Source of the DNA: Aristolochia californica
Taxonomy: Eukaryota > Streptophyta > Magnoliopsida > Piperales > Aristolochiaceae
Direction of reading: 5' to 3'
DNA length: 64,000 bases
Assembly: GCA_029961685.1 (NCBI GenBank)
Contig: JARWKL010000015.1
Location: forward strand, 23,281,220-23,345,219
A program made the position numbers and the translations under genes. The notes under the pieces were generated by a model, which was not told where the DNA came from, ran no database searches, and saw only the letters and a program-made list of their open reading frames with translations. Shown one piece after another: positions 35,605 to 48,573 of the stretch (within the stretch, counting starts at the first letter, position 1; every line of letters begins with the position of its first letter).

Positions 35605-38600
35605 ATGAAGATTGCCGTGATAGGAAGCGGAAGTGAGTAGCTGTGACCGCCAAAGCTAATTTTTTTTTCTTCATATTTCGGCAACATTTTTATTGTTTAA
35701 TTCAGCCAGCACTATGTGGGTCAGTTTCCGGCGCCGTTTGCGCGGCAGCTTTGGCCCGGGGAGGTTTTATGGTGACGGTTTTCGAGACGGGGAGAGGTCC
35801 TGGCGGTAGGATGTCCCAAAGGAGGTACTTGGTTTTTCAAAGTTCGCTGGCTGTGTGAGTGGGACAATTTCAAGAATCTAATGGACGTGTTTCGAATCTT
35901 AGATTAACTCTTCGTAGTTTTTAGTACTCAGGTTGCTGCTTTTAGAACTTACTGTTTATTTGCCAATTCATTTAGAGAAATTGCTGAAGATGGAAGAGAA
36001 CTTCTTTTTGACCATGGTGCTCCCTGTTTCACTGTAAAAGACAACGAGGTTATGGGTATCGTTAGCTCATGGGAAGCAAGAGGTCTCGTTGCCGAATGGA
36101 AAGAGAATTTTGGGACATTTGATCGAACTGGGTCTCAATTCCTACAATTGGGAGAGGTCTGTTCTTATAACTATTTCGAATTAATCGAATGTGATGCTTT
36201 GGTTGCTTCCCTTTGAGTCTGCATTGCTGTATGATGTTGTCGTTTTCTCAAATGTAGTTATTCGGTGTCATGCTTTAAGTTTGAACTTTGAAGTTCAATG
36301 GTATATTAGTTGGGCTTTCTGCTTGGACGTCATGCAGACATGATCCAGACTGCTCTCTGAATCTGCCTCACTTGGGGTATCACTATATAAATCAAATTCT
36401 GTTAGTTCCATTTTTTTGTTGAATCGATGGATACTGTTTATTCTATTCAACATGAGTTAGGATAGTCTTTGGTGTATAACTTCTGGACATGATCTGAAAT
36501 GAGACCTGAAACATCATGATCGGATTCATGAAAGATCCATCTAAATGGTATACGTAAGCATCGTGCATATTTGGAGACATATGTACAGCAGTGGCTATCT
36601 TTATGGAAGACTTGTTTGAATTTTGGTTATTGTAGGAGAGAGTCGCGGATAAGAAATATGTTGGTGTTCCTGGCATGAATTCTATATGCAAAGCCCTTAG
36701 CCTTGAGCCAGGTATTTGCTTATACAGTACGTCTTTTCCTTATTTACTACTATTCTTGGTGGATCTTGAAGAAATTGCTCATTTGGTCATGCTTTCTGAT
36801 CTGCTATTTATTTTTAGTTTGCTTTTTGCTCTCTATATTCTTCAGGAGTTGAAGCAAATTTTGGGGTAACTGTTGGGAGATTACAGTGGTTTGAAAATAG
36901 TAGGTTGTGGTCCTTGACTGGCATGGATGGGCAAAATCTCGGGAGTTTCGATGGTGTGGTTGCATCTGACAAAAATGTAGTCTCTGCGCGATTCACTGGC
37001 CTGACTGGCCGGCCTCCACCTTTAGGTTAGTCTCTCTGCAGCTGCCTTCATATTTAATTCTTTTTGTGCACATTCAGGTTCATGCCCTTTGCTCTTCCAT
37101 TTGGCAATATTTATACTATTGTGCATTGGATACTTCTTCTGTTTGCATAGTAAAACGTAGAATTTTATTTTTAGACAAAAATCCACTTATAGCTTTTCAC
37201 AGCAGTTTTATTCCTTTCATAGTAATCACATATTAGCATCTAACATGTTGTAGACCTCTTGTACTCCTCTCCCTCACTCACATCCATACGCACAGACACA
37301 CAGACATCGAGGCACACACAGATACACACAGATACACATATACACACAGACATTGAGGCACACACTGATACACGTAGATACACATACACACATATACACT
37401 CATTTTCAGGAGTCATGAATCACCTGATCTGGTAGTTTTGAATGTTGTACTTTGACCATTGGTGGCTCTAGTTGGTGTTGCATATTCTAGTAGCAGTGGG
37501 TATGTAAATCACCCTTATTTTGGTTCTATAGAGTCCTCCTCTAATCTGTGACTTTATATGCCTTTGAGTTATCTGGTAGGGAATCCCATTTCTGTTTTAA
37601 GTTGCTAAAATATTGGATTTTGGAATATCATTGGTCTTACAGAAAGATCAACCATTGAAGCTCAACTTGTTTATCCTAGATAAAGCTATTATGCTTATGT
37701 GCATCAGGGTACCAAATCCAACTTGCAACCTCTTGTACTATGGTGGGCTTTGTCTTTGCATTTGTGCACTTCGGTTATATGGTTATTTTCTGAACATTGA
37801 TATTATCTCAAGTAATCAACCTTTTGAGGACTAGAACCCTATGCTTAGACTTGTTTCCAAAGGAAAGGCATCTAACTCATAAGCTCAAGTTTAGGGTGAG
37901 ACACCCTACCCAAGTTTCTATACTAGGTTGTGGATTATTCTAAATCTGATCAGGGAGACTCCGTCATGTGTGTGCCCTCTTTGTGGCTCCAAATATGTGG
38001 TTCAATTTGTGTGGAAACTCAACTATCATTAATCTAAGAACTTCGTGTCCAAAGTTAAAGCTAGAAGTAGAACGGTAAGTGAGAGAGAGAAAGAAGACCC
38101 TAATTAAACTGCAAGGAGAAGAAAGAGGTAGAGAATCAGAGAAGAGGAGAAGATAAAATATGGGAATTTTTGAACATGTAATATAATTCTGATAAGGACA
38201 GGTACTATAACCAACTTTGTACAAAAATACAAGATACTGGTCTGCAGAAATAAAATAGCATAAAAGATGTATTATCTCCAAAAAAGTAAAAAATTGAGGC
38301 TAGAATGATTCCTGAAGGCACAAAATGAATCTCATGCATGAAGGTTAATATTTATTGAAAATAAAACGTACCATTTTTCCAAGCAGTAGATTTCAGTCCT
38401 AAGACCTGCTCTAATACCAAGAACACAGTTGTTGTATTCCAAAGCTCTAGTTTAGATTGGAAAGGTGGAATCCTAGCTTTTATTCTAGGTTGTGGATCAA
38501 GCTAAATCTGATTTAGGACTATTCTCAAGAGTGCCATTCTGCGAAGAATTGATCTCATCTACGTGGATTCTTTGTGAGGCAACCATAGTTGGGATCCTTT

Positions 38601-41600
38601 CCGTATTTAGTTTCTTAGAAGTTTACTAGTTTCCTAAGTGTTCCAAGGTATTTCTTCTTTTAAAAAGAAGTCTGTTTTTACTTCGAGAGTTTCCAATTTC
38701 ACATTAGTTTCTTTTGATTCTGATTTCCTAGTTTTTATACTAGTCTTTTGTCATAAGGAAATTTTAGATTTATAGCTTCTAAAAGAGTTGAAGTTGAGTT
38801 TACTAGTCTAATTAGGGTAAGTCAGAGTTTTGTTTTATTTAGCTATAAAAATCCTTCGCCTGCACTTGGACAAAATATCTTATCTTGGCTTACCATTAAT
38901 AATGTTCTTTTGAATTGTTTTTTCTTATTCAGTGGAAGTTATTTTGCGTATGTTTGCAAGTCCTTTACAAGATCTGGTTAGAAGCCTGGTGCAAACAGAT
39001 TTACAACTTGTCCCAATAGTTCTAAATGCAAACTTAGCACTATTCTTACTGTTCAAAAATTGCTAAGCACTATTATTTTTGTAATATTCCTATTGTTGCT
39101 CCTCTTTAACCTGTTACTGAGACTTTGGTCTTCTTCTATATTTCCTTGAATTAGAAAACTGTGCAAAGCTTACCCCTTTTTCAGATAAAGAAAAAGGAAA
39201 ACAAAATGGAAGAATCTAAAGTTAGCACTTTGACCAATATGTGATCTCCTCAGATATGAGTTTGGTTCCTGAATTGGCTGTGAAGTTGCAAGATATTCCA
39301 GTTCATTCATGTTTTGCTCTTATGTTGGCATTTCCAGAACCTTTATCCTCGGTAAGATGTTATTTGTTGGTTCTCTAATTGTGGCATATCTTATTCCTTA
39401 TATGGTGGACTCCTTTTATTTGGTTGATTAAATAAGAGCGTCCCTTCTGATGTCAAGGCAAAGAGTGCGTCCTATTAAACAGTGCTGTTTAAGTTCCGTT
39501 TTTTGTGTGAAAAAGTAGATGTAATATTTTTATGCTTTTGGAAGACAAGGCCATGTGTCTGTACACTGGGTATATTTCTTTCAAACTTCAATGTTTAGGT
39601 TAGTTTTATGTCACTCAGCAATGTAAAACCCCAGTAAATTTATTTCTCTTTCGATCTCTAAAGTGTCTTTTTTTATGTTAAATTCTCTTGTTTTATATAA
39701 ACTTTCACATACTGTTTGGGTTTCTGCTGATTGAAGTTCTGTTTTTTGCTTGAACAAGTAGATGTAATATTGTTATGCTTTTGGATGACAAGGCCATGTG
39801 TCTGTACACTGGGTATATTTCTTTCAAACTTCAATGTTTAGGTTAGTTTTATGTCACTCAACAATGTAAAACCCCAGTAAATTTATTTCTCTTTCGATCT
39901 CTAAAGTGTCTTTTTTTATGTTAAATTCTCTTGTTTTATATAAACTTTCACATACTGTTTGGGTTTCTGCTGATTGAAGTTCTGTTTTTTGTGTGAACAA
40001 GTAGATGTAATATTGTTATGCTTTTGGATGACAAGGCCATGTGTCTGTACACTGGGTATATTTCTTTCAAACTTCAATGTTTAGGTTAGTTTTATGTCAC
40101 TCAACAATGTAAAGCCCAGTAAATTTATTTCTTTTTCAATCTCTAAAATGTCTTTTTTGATGTTAAATTCTCTTGTTTTATATTAACTTTCACATACTGT
40201 TTGGGTTTCTGCTGATTGAATGCTTACTTTGCAAATTGTCTCTTCAAGTTGCAAGAGTATGCTTAGCTTGCACCTCTTAGGACTTTCCAATGCCAACCCC
40301 ACATTTTTCATGGTTTACATATAAAGCCACCAAATTACAGAAATAAAGTTGATAGATAAGGCTGGAATAGAAGATACTTAACCACTACCTTCTCAACATT
40401 AGGAAATTCCTGGTTTTCAAGTTTCTAGAAAAGAACTTGAAATTTCAGGTATTGTTTTGTAACTAGCAGTAGCTAGCACAAGGGAAAAATCCACTAAAAA
40501 ATTATTCTTAGCAAAAGAAAGAGAAAAGAGTGATGCTCCAGCAGTCAAAAGAGAAAATCTGTATTGATCTTGAAAGCTGATTGTAAAAATTAAGGTTATT
40601 GGTGGTGGAAGAAGAGAAAAGTTAGAAAAAGAGAGAAAGAGAAGAGAGATTGTGAAAAGAACCAAAAAAAGGCTTAATGATAGGGTTTGATCAAAATTAC
40701 AATAATACCCCTGTACATACAATGATACTTATTCTCTTTATATCTCCCTAACTATGTATCCTATATACATGAAAATTTAACCACTAGCATAATTCAATGC
40801 ATAGAACAAGATTACATGGTCACTAAATTGAAAGCCACTTGTTGCAAAAGAATTCCAACAATCATTTTAAATAGAAACTACCAACAATGAACAGTTTATG
40901 ACTCAACCTAAATTGATTACTAATAAAGGAAACTACTAACCAAATAATTTCCTAAATAAGCTCTCCTAATTGAGAATTATTAACACACTAGGAAAGTAAT
41001 AAAAATAGAAACTTGCCAATTTTCCTTTGATAGGATACTAAACCATTAAAAAAGTGATTTTTCAAAAAAAGTAAGCTGCTGTCTTTATATTCTTCCTCTT
41101 TCTTTTTCTTCTTCTTCATTTCATACACCTTCAATGGTTTAGGACGACTTAGTTTGTCCTCATACTTTTCAGCAATTTCTTTAACGTTAGAGTTACGTCC
41201 TACGTCAATTTGTCTCCTATTTACCCCTAACCTGTGTATTGCTGATGGACTCTGATTCAGATACCAGTAAAAGCGTTCTCATTCATAAATTCTGATGTTA
41301 TAAGCTGGGCTGCATGTGACAGCTGCAAGCCTGGGCGTGCTGTGGCATCTGACAGAAGGTATTTATGAACACCTTGTTCTGTGAAACATTGCTCCATTTA
41401 CATTGAGAAAAGTGAACCTATAAATTTAATCTTTCTCTTATTGTTTTAACTTGTTTTCTTGAGTTCAGTGATTGGACGCAATAATGTAGCATAATTGACT
41501 ATGATCATTAGGGTCATATGATGTAGATTTTTGAGTTCCTGTTGTTACCATCAATCACTTTATATTATTCCTGCATCATGTGGAAGTGGCATAGTATCTT

Positions 41601-42753
41601 TCACAGAACCTGAAAATGCAGTGGAATGACATGGAAGCATGCCAACACCTGGTTCAAGAAATATATTTTTGTGAGGATTGATTTAGTCTGGTTCAGTTTT
41701 GCTGGCTTTGTGCACTATCTAAACTGTAACTTTTTTGGATTCATTTTTTCTCAACATGAAGTTCAAAAGATTTAAGTGTGGATTATACGTAACTTTTTTT
41801 TTTTTTTCTACCGTCAACTTGCACACAAATGATGTTGCAGATAATTCAGGTTTGTGAACTTTCAGCAGTGAAACTTATTGTTAAAATCTGGAATACTTTC
41901 GTGGTTCACAATTAGTATTTTACAGTGCATCTTATAGTAATGTTCGCCTGTTTATGGGTTTCAGTGAATGTTGGGTACTGCATTCTACAGCTGAATATGC
42001 TGAAGGTGTAATACGTCAAACAGGGCTTCAGAAACCCTCTCATGGTACATTAACAAAGGTGGCTGAGGATATATTTAAAGAATTTAAAAGCACAGGCCTT
42101 GATATCCCTAAGCCGTTCTTCATGAAGGCTCATAGATGGTCAGTGCAGCAAAGACCCAAATTCAATTTATTTAGTACATTTTTTTATTTTATTTTATTTT
42201 ATTTTTGAAATGGTGAAATCTTACTAATCAGCAATAATGAATACAAACTAGGAGAGTCACCTAAAGCAATCGGGAAGGAGACCCCTGTTACAAGAGTAGC
42301 TTGGGAGATGCCATCTTTGGCAAGAAAATCAGCCAAAGAGTTGGCCTCTCTGAGCACTTGTCATGAATTATCAAAGGAGCTACTTAAGTCTTTGATTTCC
42401 TCAAAGACATACCTAATGGCCTTGACCCATAACAGTAATTCCATGGTTTTGTTTTACATGATGGTCACAGAACCGTTATGAACACTGATACTCCTATGTT
42501 TCATGGAATGAATCCAGTGATAAGATCGTCTAGTGTAAAAGTTTTCTGCGTGTCAATCTTTTTACTCTCAAATAATCTCAGGGGTAGTGCATTTCCTGCT
42601 GTTGCTGTTGCTGGAGAGAAGAAGTGTCTCTGGGACCAGACAAAGAGGTTAGCTGTCTGTGGAGACTTTTGTGCAAGCCCGAATGTGGAAGGTGCAATTC
42701 TAAGTGGCACTCGTGCAGCCAGAAAATTACAAGAAAGTCTATGCTGTCTGTGA
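35605..42753 (+). CDS. Renalase-like FAD/NAD(P)-binding amine-oxidase-family protein, 9 exons
   Basis: Exons: 35605-35632, 35725-35824, 35976-36156, 36636-36711, 36846-37025, 39254-39351, 41261-41358, 41965-42138, 42582-42753, all GT-AG and in frame, giving 368 residues. The start codon lies in a 28-bp first exon. The N-terminus is a Rossmann dinucleotide fold, KIAVIGSGISGAVCAAALAR, followed by FETGRGPGGRMSQRR, the usual FAD-contacting GG-R motif. Mid-protein blocks are LFDHGAPCFTV and VPGMNSICKAL. The C-terminus has LAVCGDFCASPNVEGAILSG, the conserved second FAD contact. This fits renalase-like flavoproteins, which oxidise dihydropyridine-type nicotinamide isomers in animals; the plant substrate is unknown to me. 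No transit peptide is evident. Introns 5 (2.2 kb) and 6 (1.9 kb) and the one before the last exon contain transposon fragments. Confidence 0.9.
37270..37400. repeat. CA-rich minisatellite in intron 5
   Basis: Imperfect repeats of 'cacacagatacacacagata' and 'gacat(c/t)gaggcacaca' fill this stretch of intron 5 of the renalase-like gene. Confidence 0.7.
37845..38560 (-). mobile_element. Degenerate LTR retrotransposon remnant in intron 5
   Basis: The 12 bases at about 38408-38419 (gctctaatacca) are the reverse complement of a tRNA-iMet primer binding site with one change. To its right lies 'ctaggttgtggatcaagcta' (38486). A similar 'ctaggttgtggattattcta' occurs at 37923, consistent with two LTRs in minus orientation. 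The interior is short and codes for nothing. Confidence 0.45.
39491..40220. repeat. Three tandem 243-bp units in intron 6
   Basis: A unit starting 'aagttc(c/t)gttttttg' and containing 'gacaaggccatgtgtctgta' occurs three times, with the anchor 'gtagatgtaat' at 39515, 39758 and 40001. That is exactly 243 bp apart each time. Copies 2 and 3 differ very little; copy 1 is slightly more diverged. The unit is non-coding. Confidence 0.92.
42214..42480 (-). mobile_element. LINE-derived RNase H fragment in the last intron
   Basis: On the minus strand, 42250-42350 reads EANSLADFLAKDGISQATLV. This has the N-AD-LAK-G pattern at the C-terminal end of the RNase H domain of plant non-LTR retrotransposons. 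The frame breaks upstream. It is a short decayed 3' fragment inside the intron that precedes the last exon of the renalase-like gene. Confidence 0.65.
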
Positions 42754-45356
42754 AGGTTGTTGCTAAACTTCCTCAGAAGATTAGATGTTCATGACAAATT
42801 TGCATTTGTCTAAAGCTTACATGATTGTTGTAGTGTCGAACTTCATTACATAAACCATCCATTGATTCTATTCTGTAACCAAACTTCCTTTCACAGAGGC
42901 TTCCGCCTTCTAGTAGTCGAGTAGAATTTGTAGATTTATTTGACTAGTTCTTGGATGAGAGTTATATCCTGCATGTCGTAAGTATGTTTAAATTTACATT
43001 ATGAACCATAATAGTGAACTACTGGGTATAAACATCTAACAAGGAGAGGAAATCATAAATTTATAATTCTTAACTTCTGGGCCGAGTCCTCCAAGCATCA
43101 TTTGGAGAACCAATTGTGGAGCTAGTTTGAAATGCCCTGGGGTTTTTGTAATTCTTTTGGCTGGCTGATCTGAACCTTCTCAAATTTGTTCCATGTCTGT
43201 TCTTAGAAGTAGGGATGGCTATGGGGTGGGTTCAATTGCCTGAACCGAGATGCTTGAAGCCAGGATGAGTTTTTCATTTTACCCATGGTAGGGGGATGTG
43301 TTTTCCTAGAAAAACCGACACGGGGATGTGTTCTCAAACTTGAAGGGATGCTGTGCTGCCTTGGTATGTGTTTGAATCAGTCCCGGGCTCTGTCTTTGTT
43401 TTCATTAGGAGGAGGAGATAGAAGTGAAGGCAGGGTGTGTGGTGTTTAACACTCCCTCTAATAGAAGATGTCGCAATTGGTAATCCCACATTGCTAGAAG
43501 AAATGTGTATTTGTATGAACATATGAGTTCAGAAAAAAGTTGAGCAGATTAGAAGAATCTATGACCTTGGTATATCTACTGTTAAAGATCTTCCTAAAAA
43601 TGCGTTTGCTCCTGAAACAAAGCTATAGGAAACATTTCTATTTGAACAAAATTTTACTATGTTTGTGCAAACTATAGGGGATTGGAAAAATTTTGAACCT
43701 AATTTCATTTGTCCTGCAAAACTTGAAGGAGATATGATAATGAGTTTTCTATTGCTCTAATAGAAAATGGTAGGAAAAATATGAAGCAAAGAGACCAAGT
43801 CTGATATGACTTTTGTTCCCCACAGAAGCCATAAACAACTCAACACCACTCACCAGTCCTAAACAACAATTACTGTGTATGGCCCAAAATCAACCATGCC
43901 AAACTCTCCACAAATCATGCTCCAGAAGGCAAAAGCAAAAGCACTGAACTCCAATCCTAATTTTTACTTGACCAGCAAGAATCCTAATCGGTTATAGCTC
44001 ATAACTCCAATGGTCCGGAAGCATCAGACAGCATCCAGGAGTATGATTTAAACAAGCATCACGCGCAGAGAGAAAGAGAAAGAGAGAGACCCAACAGAAA
44101 TCAGAAAAGATTGAGGACCACAGCTCTTTTGTAGAAATGTCAGGCTTTTTAATTCGAATGAAAAAAGGCCTGCAATCAGCAAAAGAAACGTCGGGAAGAG
44201 AGAAGAATGATGAAGTTTGTTCTTGTCGATTCCGCATCTATTAAACATTTATTGGCCTCTCCGTTTTTAACTTTTAAATGGCCAACCGCCTAGTCCCCAT
44301 GGAAATGCTAGCTGGGCGTTCTGAATCTGAACCATCAGAGCGCTCAAAAGAGAGAAAGGGGAAGCTTCAGCCGAAAGCGAGTCGGCCATGGAATCTAGTC
44401 GTCCAAGGGGAATTGAAGCCTTTTACTAGGCTCTACATTCACATGAGACGCAGTTCAGGCCCTCCTCAGACGCGGCTTTTGACTTGCAACGGGCAGGACC
44501 ACTTTACGTGGTGGGCTCCATTCAATCTAAGAAATCTGCTACCCGTACAGCTGACGAGAAGTGGGCCCGTGCAAGAGTGTTTCATGTTGGGTGAGGCCCA
44601 TGGAATATAGGGGTGGGTTCATGGGAATGAATGGGGACTGTTGGACTGAATTCCATTGCTAAAAAAAAGCTATCATTAATATTTATTTACTTTATAATAA
44701 ATTATTCAATTACATTTTTACCCTTACTAGTTAGTTAATTATTATTATTAATATTAAATATTTTTTAGGAATAATGCTTAAGAAGATAATGACCCAAAAT
44801 GACAGGCATTTAAAAACCCATTTTCTTTTGGTAAAGGATCCGGGGGTTACATGTACAAATTAGTAGCACCTATAGGACTCATCGATCGATCGGTTAGTCC
44901 TATGAATAAGACTTATTATTTATCACGTAAATGAGCATCATTTATGAAATTAAGTTGTAAAATGTCTAAACTTGGATGATATTGAGACCATTTCTACGTA
45001 TCATTGTAGTCAAAAGTATCGATCCATATATATGGTTTTCTAGCTAAATACTATTATTACTGTCACTAGAGATAACATTTAGAACTAAAAGGAAACAATA
45101 CCCTTGAGTATACTACGTTAAGGGAGGAATCTAATTATGTTGCTCGTGTTGGTATTAATCATGAAGCTTCTAAAATAAGCTTATCATATTTTATTTCTGA
45201 TAATTTCATAATTCATATACACATTTATAGAAATATATTCATATGTAAATAATTAATCTTAGTCACTCAGCTCCGACTCTAGCACATAAGATTAGTCCAG
45301 AGTGGCCGGATACAAATTCTTCAACTCCCCTCCAAAAAAAATAGAATAATGGTGTC
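42754..45356. other. Convergent intergenic region
   Basis: This lies between the 3' ends of the renalase-like and patatin genes. A plus-strand open frame at 44278-44610 has no recognised domain. The region from 44640 is AT-rich. No RNA gene was seen. Confidence 0.4.
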
Positions 45357-46798
45357 TCAATTTGATGAACACGAAGATAGGGTTGCAGAGGAACTTCTCG
45401 GTGTGGCTTGTTTCAGAGCCACTGTTGGATAGATTCTGGATTTTCTTTTCTCCTTCTCTTTAACAAGCTCATCAGCGAACCAATTGAGCTTCTCCTTGTT
45501 TGTTTTCTCCGAGATTTTCTTCCCTCTAAAGAGCAGTGATTCGACATTTTGCTGTTTCAGCATCTCGTCTGCTGCTTCTAGCAGCAGCTTTGTTGAGCTC
45601 GACTTGGAGCCGTTCTGAACAGGGGATTTTCTGTTTCCAAATCTGTTCCCCTGAATCCGAACGTAGTTACCGGACCAGCTCTGTCCGAATGCCATGGAGA
45701 CTGATTGGTCGACCTGTTCATCACAGTTTTCGGAATATATTAGTGATTAGATCTCACTTTTATATAATAATGATGCGATTAGTTGTTGAGAGAGTTCGGA
45801 CTGATGTTAGGTATGGTGAAGAGTAAATTTACCATGTCGGAAACTCCTTCTCCGGCGATTCTGACGAAGTCTCGCGGCGCCGGCGTCACGATCCGGCTTC
45901 CATACACGCCCGGACTGGCGTCGCCGTTCCCGAGAGACACCACCATTAGGTCTTCCACTCCGTTGGTGAAGGGAAACTCCTGCTTGTTGTTCAGAACGTG
46001 CGTGATCGCCGCAGCCGTGGGGTTACTCATGGCGATTCCTCCATCCACAGCGGCGATTTTCGTCTGTCCGTCGACGGACTTCATCTCCACGGCGCCGACG
46101 GCCGTCGGATCCGCGTAAGTGGCGAGACACACCTCTCTCATCTTGAAATCGAAGCTGTCGGTCTCCATCGCGTCAGCGCGGGAAAAGACGAAGGCGCCGG
46201 CGGTGGAGAGATCGTAACAGGGAATGAGCAGCGGCTTGAGCGTGTCCCTCAACGTCTGCTCCGAAAAGACCTTCCGTAGCACGCGGTCGACCGAAACCTT
46301 AGGACGTCGGAACAACCGCCGGACGAGCTTCTGCCGGGAGAATTGCCGGTGGTTCTCGACCAGGAACTTGAGAGCCTCGGCAGCGGAGAAGAGAGGACGG
46401 CCGCGGCCGTCTTCTCCTTTCGTGAAGAGGAGCGCCGCTAGTACACCTCCAGAACCGGAGCCGGCTGCCAGGTCGAAGAAATCTGCAATGCAGGCGTCCT
46501 GAAGGCCGGAGCTCCGGCGGAGAGATTCTTCCAAAAAAGCGAGTGATTTAGCAGCGAGGAGGCCGTCAGTAGGGCCGCCGGCGTCAATAGAGAGAATTCT
46601 AACTTTTCCAGCGGATTTCTTGCCAGGGTTCAGCTTAGCAGCAGGAGTAGCACTTGCCAGGGCCGATCCGTCGACGTAGAGCTTGGGATCGTCGTATCCA
46701 AAGAGGAACTTAGCTTCGAGAATGGAGAAAATCTCGTAACTGAGCTTGTCAACGTCAAAGCTCGGCTCGACGGGAGCCGCCTCTGTTACCAAAGCCAT
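45357..46798 (-). CDS. Patatin-like protein, group III (pPLAIII / PLP6-9 type), 2 exons
   Basis: Exon 1 is 45833-46798 and exon 2 is 45357-45713, joined GT-AG in phase 0, giving 440 residues. The patatin domain starts at about residue 66 (VRILSIDAGGPTDGLLAAKS), where DAGG replaces the usual DGGG oxyanion loop. The nucleophile elbow is AGSGSGG (112-118). In register with GXSXG this reads GXGXG, so the serine position is glycine, as in known group III patatins. VDGGIAMSNP (251-260) supplies the aspartate. Arabidopsis relatives show phospholipase or acyl hydrolase activity and affect cell elongation and lipid content; the role here is inferred. Exon 2 encodes a basic, Ser-rich C-terminal region. 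The N-terminus lacks a signal peptide, so the protein is probably cytosolic or membrane-associated. Confidence 0.93.
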
Positions 46799-46897
46799 CG
46801 AATCGAAGCAAAAAGATTTGCAGAGACAACTGAAGTGGTCTGAGGGAGAAGGAGAGAGGAAAGATGGGGGTGAGGGTGAGAGGGTGGAGGCGTGCGG

Positions 46898-46905
46898 TTT
46901 TTATA
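46898..46905 (-). promoter_or_regulatory. TATA box of the patatin gene
   Basis: TATAAAAA on the minus strand, within ccttataaaaaccgcac, about 100 bp before the ATG at 46796-46798. This is a standard position and sequence for a plant TATA box and supports the chosen start. Confidence 0.65.
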
Positions 46906-47981
46906 AGGGAATTTACGAGGGCGCGCAGGTTAGCGATGACCCGTGTGGGAAGGTCTGACGTGGCAGCGATTAATCGGGGGGAGTTGTCTTTAGCGGTCGA
47001 GAGAGATTTACGATGTTATCCCTGGATTTATGAATTGACCAACGGCTGGCATGCAAGTAGGTACGGGGCCGACGGCGACAAGTCTAGGCAGTATGGACCC
47101 AATGACGAGCACATTTACTACGTGCCTTTGACCCTTTTTTGACTATGAAAGAATCCCCGTCATGGATCGATCAAAGAGTCGCAAGATTTTAAAATTATCC
47201 ACCAGGGCCCACCATAGCGGACGATCCTCAAATCCCGCACGCGTCCGTATATGCCCACACGGGCATTCAACTGCCGACGGCAGCAAACCCACCGGATTAT
47301 CACGTGGCGATTTCCCTCCCCCGAGGAATCGCCAACGGAAGCCGCCAAAACTCTTTCAAACCCAACCCGGGTTACCGTATCGGAGCCACCGACGGTCCGG
47401 CTGCTAACCAGGGTATCCGATCCGACGGTCAAGATCATATCCCGTCTTCAAATCTTAACCCGTGTCGGACGAAATGGTGACACCGCCGGATTTCACGGTT
47501 GGTGGGATCGATGGCGGAAACGTACAGCCGACATTTCCGCACGACTTCTTGTCGGAATCACATTTCCTTTAGAATATGGGAATAAAAAAAAAAACCTAAG
47601 AAAATTTTAAATAACTAAATTAGTAAATCTAATTTTCTTCCCGCATTAATTAATTACTATTTAACGAAACGTGGCCGCTTTTCATCCGACACGAAATACG
47701 GAAATAGTAATTTAATCATGTTAGTTAAGAATTAATCATTGGATTGGTTTAAACTTGATCAGACGGTTCCCGTGGTTTGCCTAGCCACCGTGAATTGTGG
47801 TTCGCGGTGGATTGACATCATTCCGGTTCGAAGAAACGGTTAGGCTTTTATGCTCATGATTAATGCAGCAACAACAGTGATTAAGTAAGAGTTTAAAATT
47901 ACAAATAGGTAAATAAAGGGTTGATACATGACTTGGTAAGTTGACCTGCGACCCAGTCGGGTCGAGTAGGATTCCTAAGAA
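46906..47981. other. Patatin upstream region
   Basis: The region is locally GC-rich (47040-47480) and contains only unassigned open frames. It probably includes the distal promoter of the patatin gene. No other feature is supported. Confidence 0.35.
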
Positions 47982-48573
47982 TAGGGGTGGCATTGAGTCA
48001 AGCTAAGCTCGAATTTGTATAGGTTTGAGTTTGGCTAGATTCAAACTTAACCTTAAAATTTCAAGCTTTGAGTTTGAGTTCAACATCAAGCCTTAAATTG
48101 AACTCAAGTTCAAGCTTGGAAAGTTTTAAATAAGTTCAAGCTCGAGCTTAGTTACAATTTAGCATACATTTAAAACTATAACAAAAAATTACCAAAATAA
48201 AGAGGGAATTTAGTGATAAACTTATTCCCATTGAAGAACACGTTATTATAAAGAATTTCATGACTTTGCAACAGAGTATACTATCCAAAAGGGTTGAACG
48301 GCCGATTATCATTTGAGGTTTGAGGTAAATAAGAGCAATAATCAACCAATTAAAGATGAAAATGACAAGTTCAATTAGGGTAAATGGTATTTTCATAAGA
48401 AAATCTATACTAATGAGTAGGCTCACGAGTTGATAATCCTATCTTAATTTACTTAACAAGCCTTATTCCAAGTTTAAACTTGAGCCGAGCTCAAAGAAAA
48501 ACTGAATTGAGTTGAGTTTTTTCTAGCCAAACTCGATGGACTTGCAAGCCGATTTGACTATGTGCCACCTCTA
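47982..48573. mobile_element. hAT-type MITE
   Basis: The ends are TAGGGGTGGCA (47982) and TGCCACCTCTA (48573), the typical terminal repeats of plant hAT elements. The subterminal regions carry many short copies of 'caagctcgag', 'gagctcaa' and 'gagttgag' motifs on both sides, as expected for transposase binding sites. The flanks cctaagaa and cttagaag could be a decayed 8-bp target duplication. The 592 bp contain no transposase. Confidence 0.8.

Noticed and set aside
44278..44610. Plus-strand open frame of 110 codons
   Set aside because: No recognised domain; lies in a convergent intergenic region without promoter signs.
45783..46502. Plus-strand open frames of 90-110 codons
   Set aside because: Antisense shadows of the GC-rich patatin exon.
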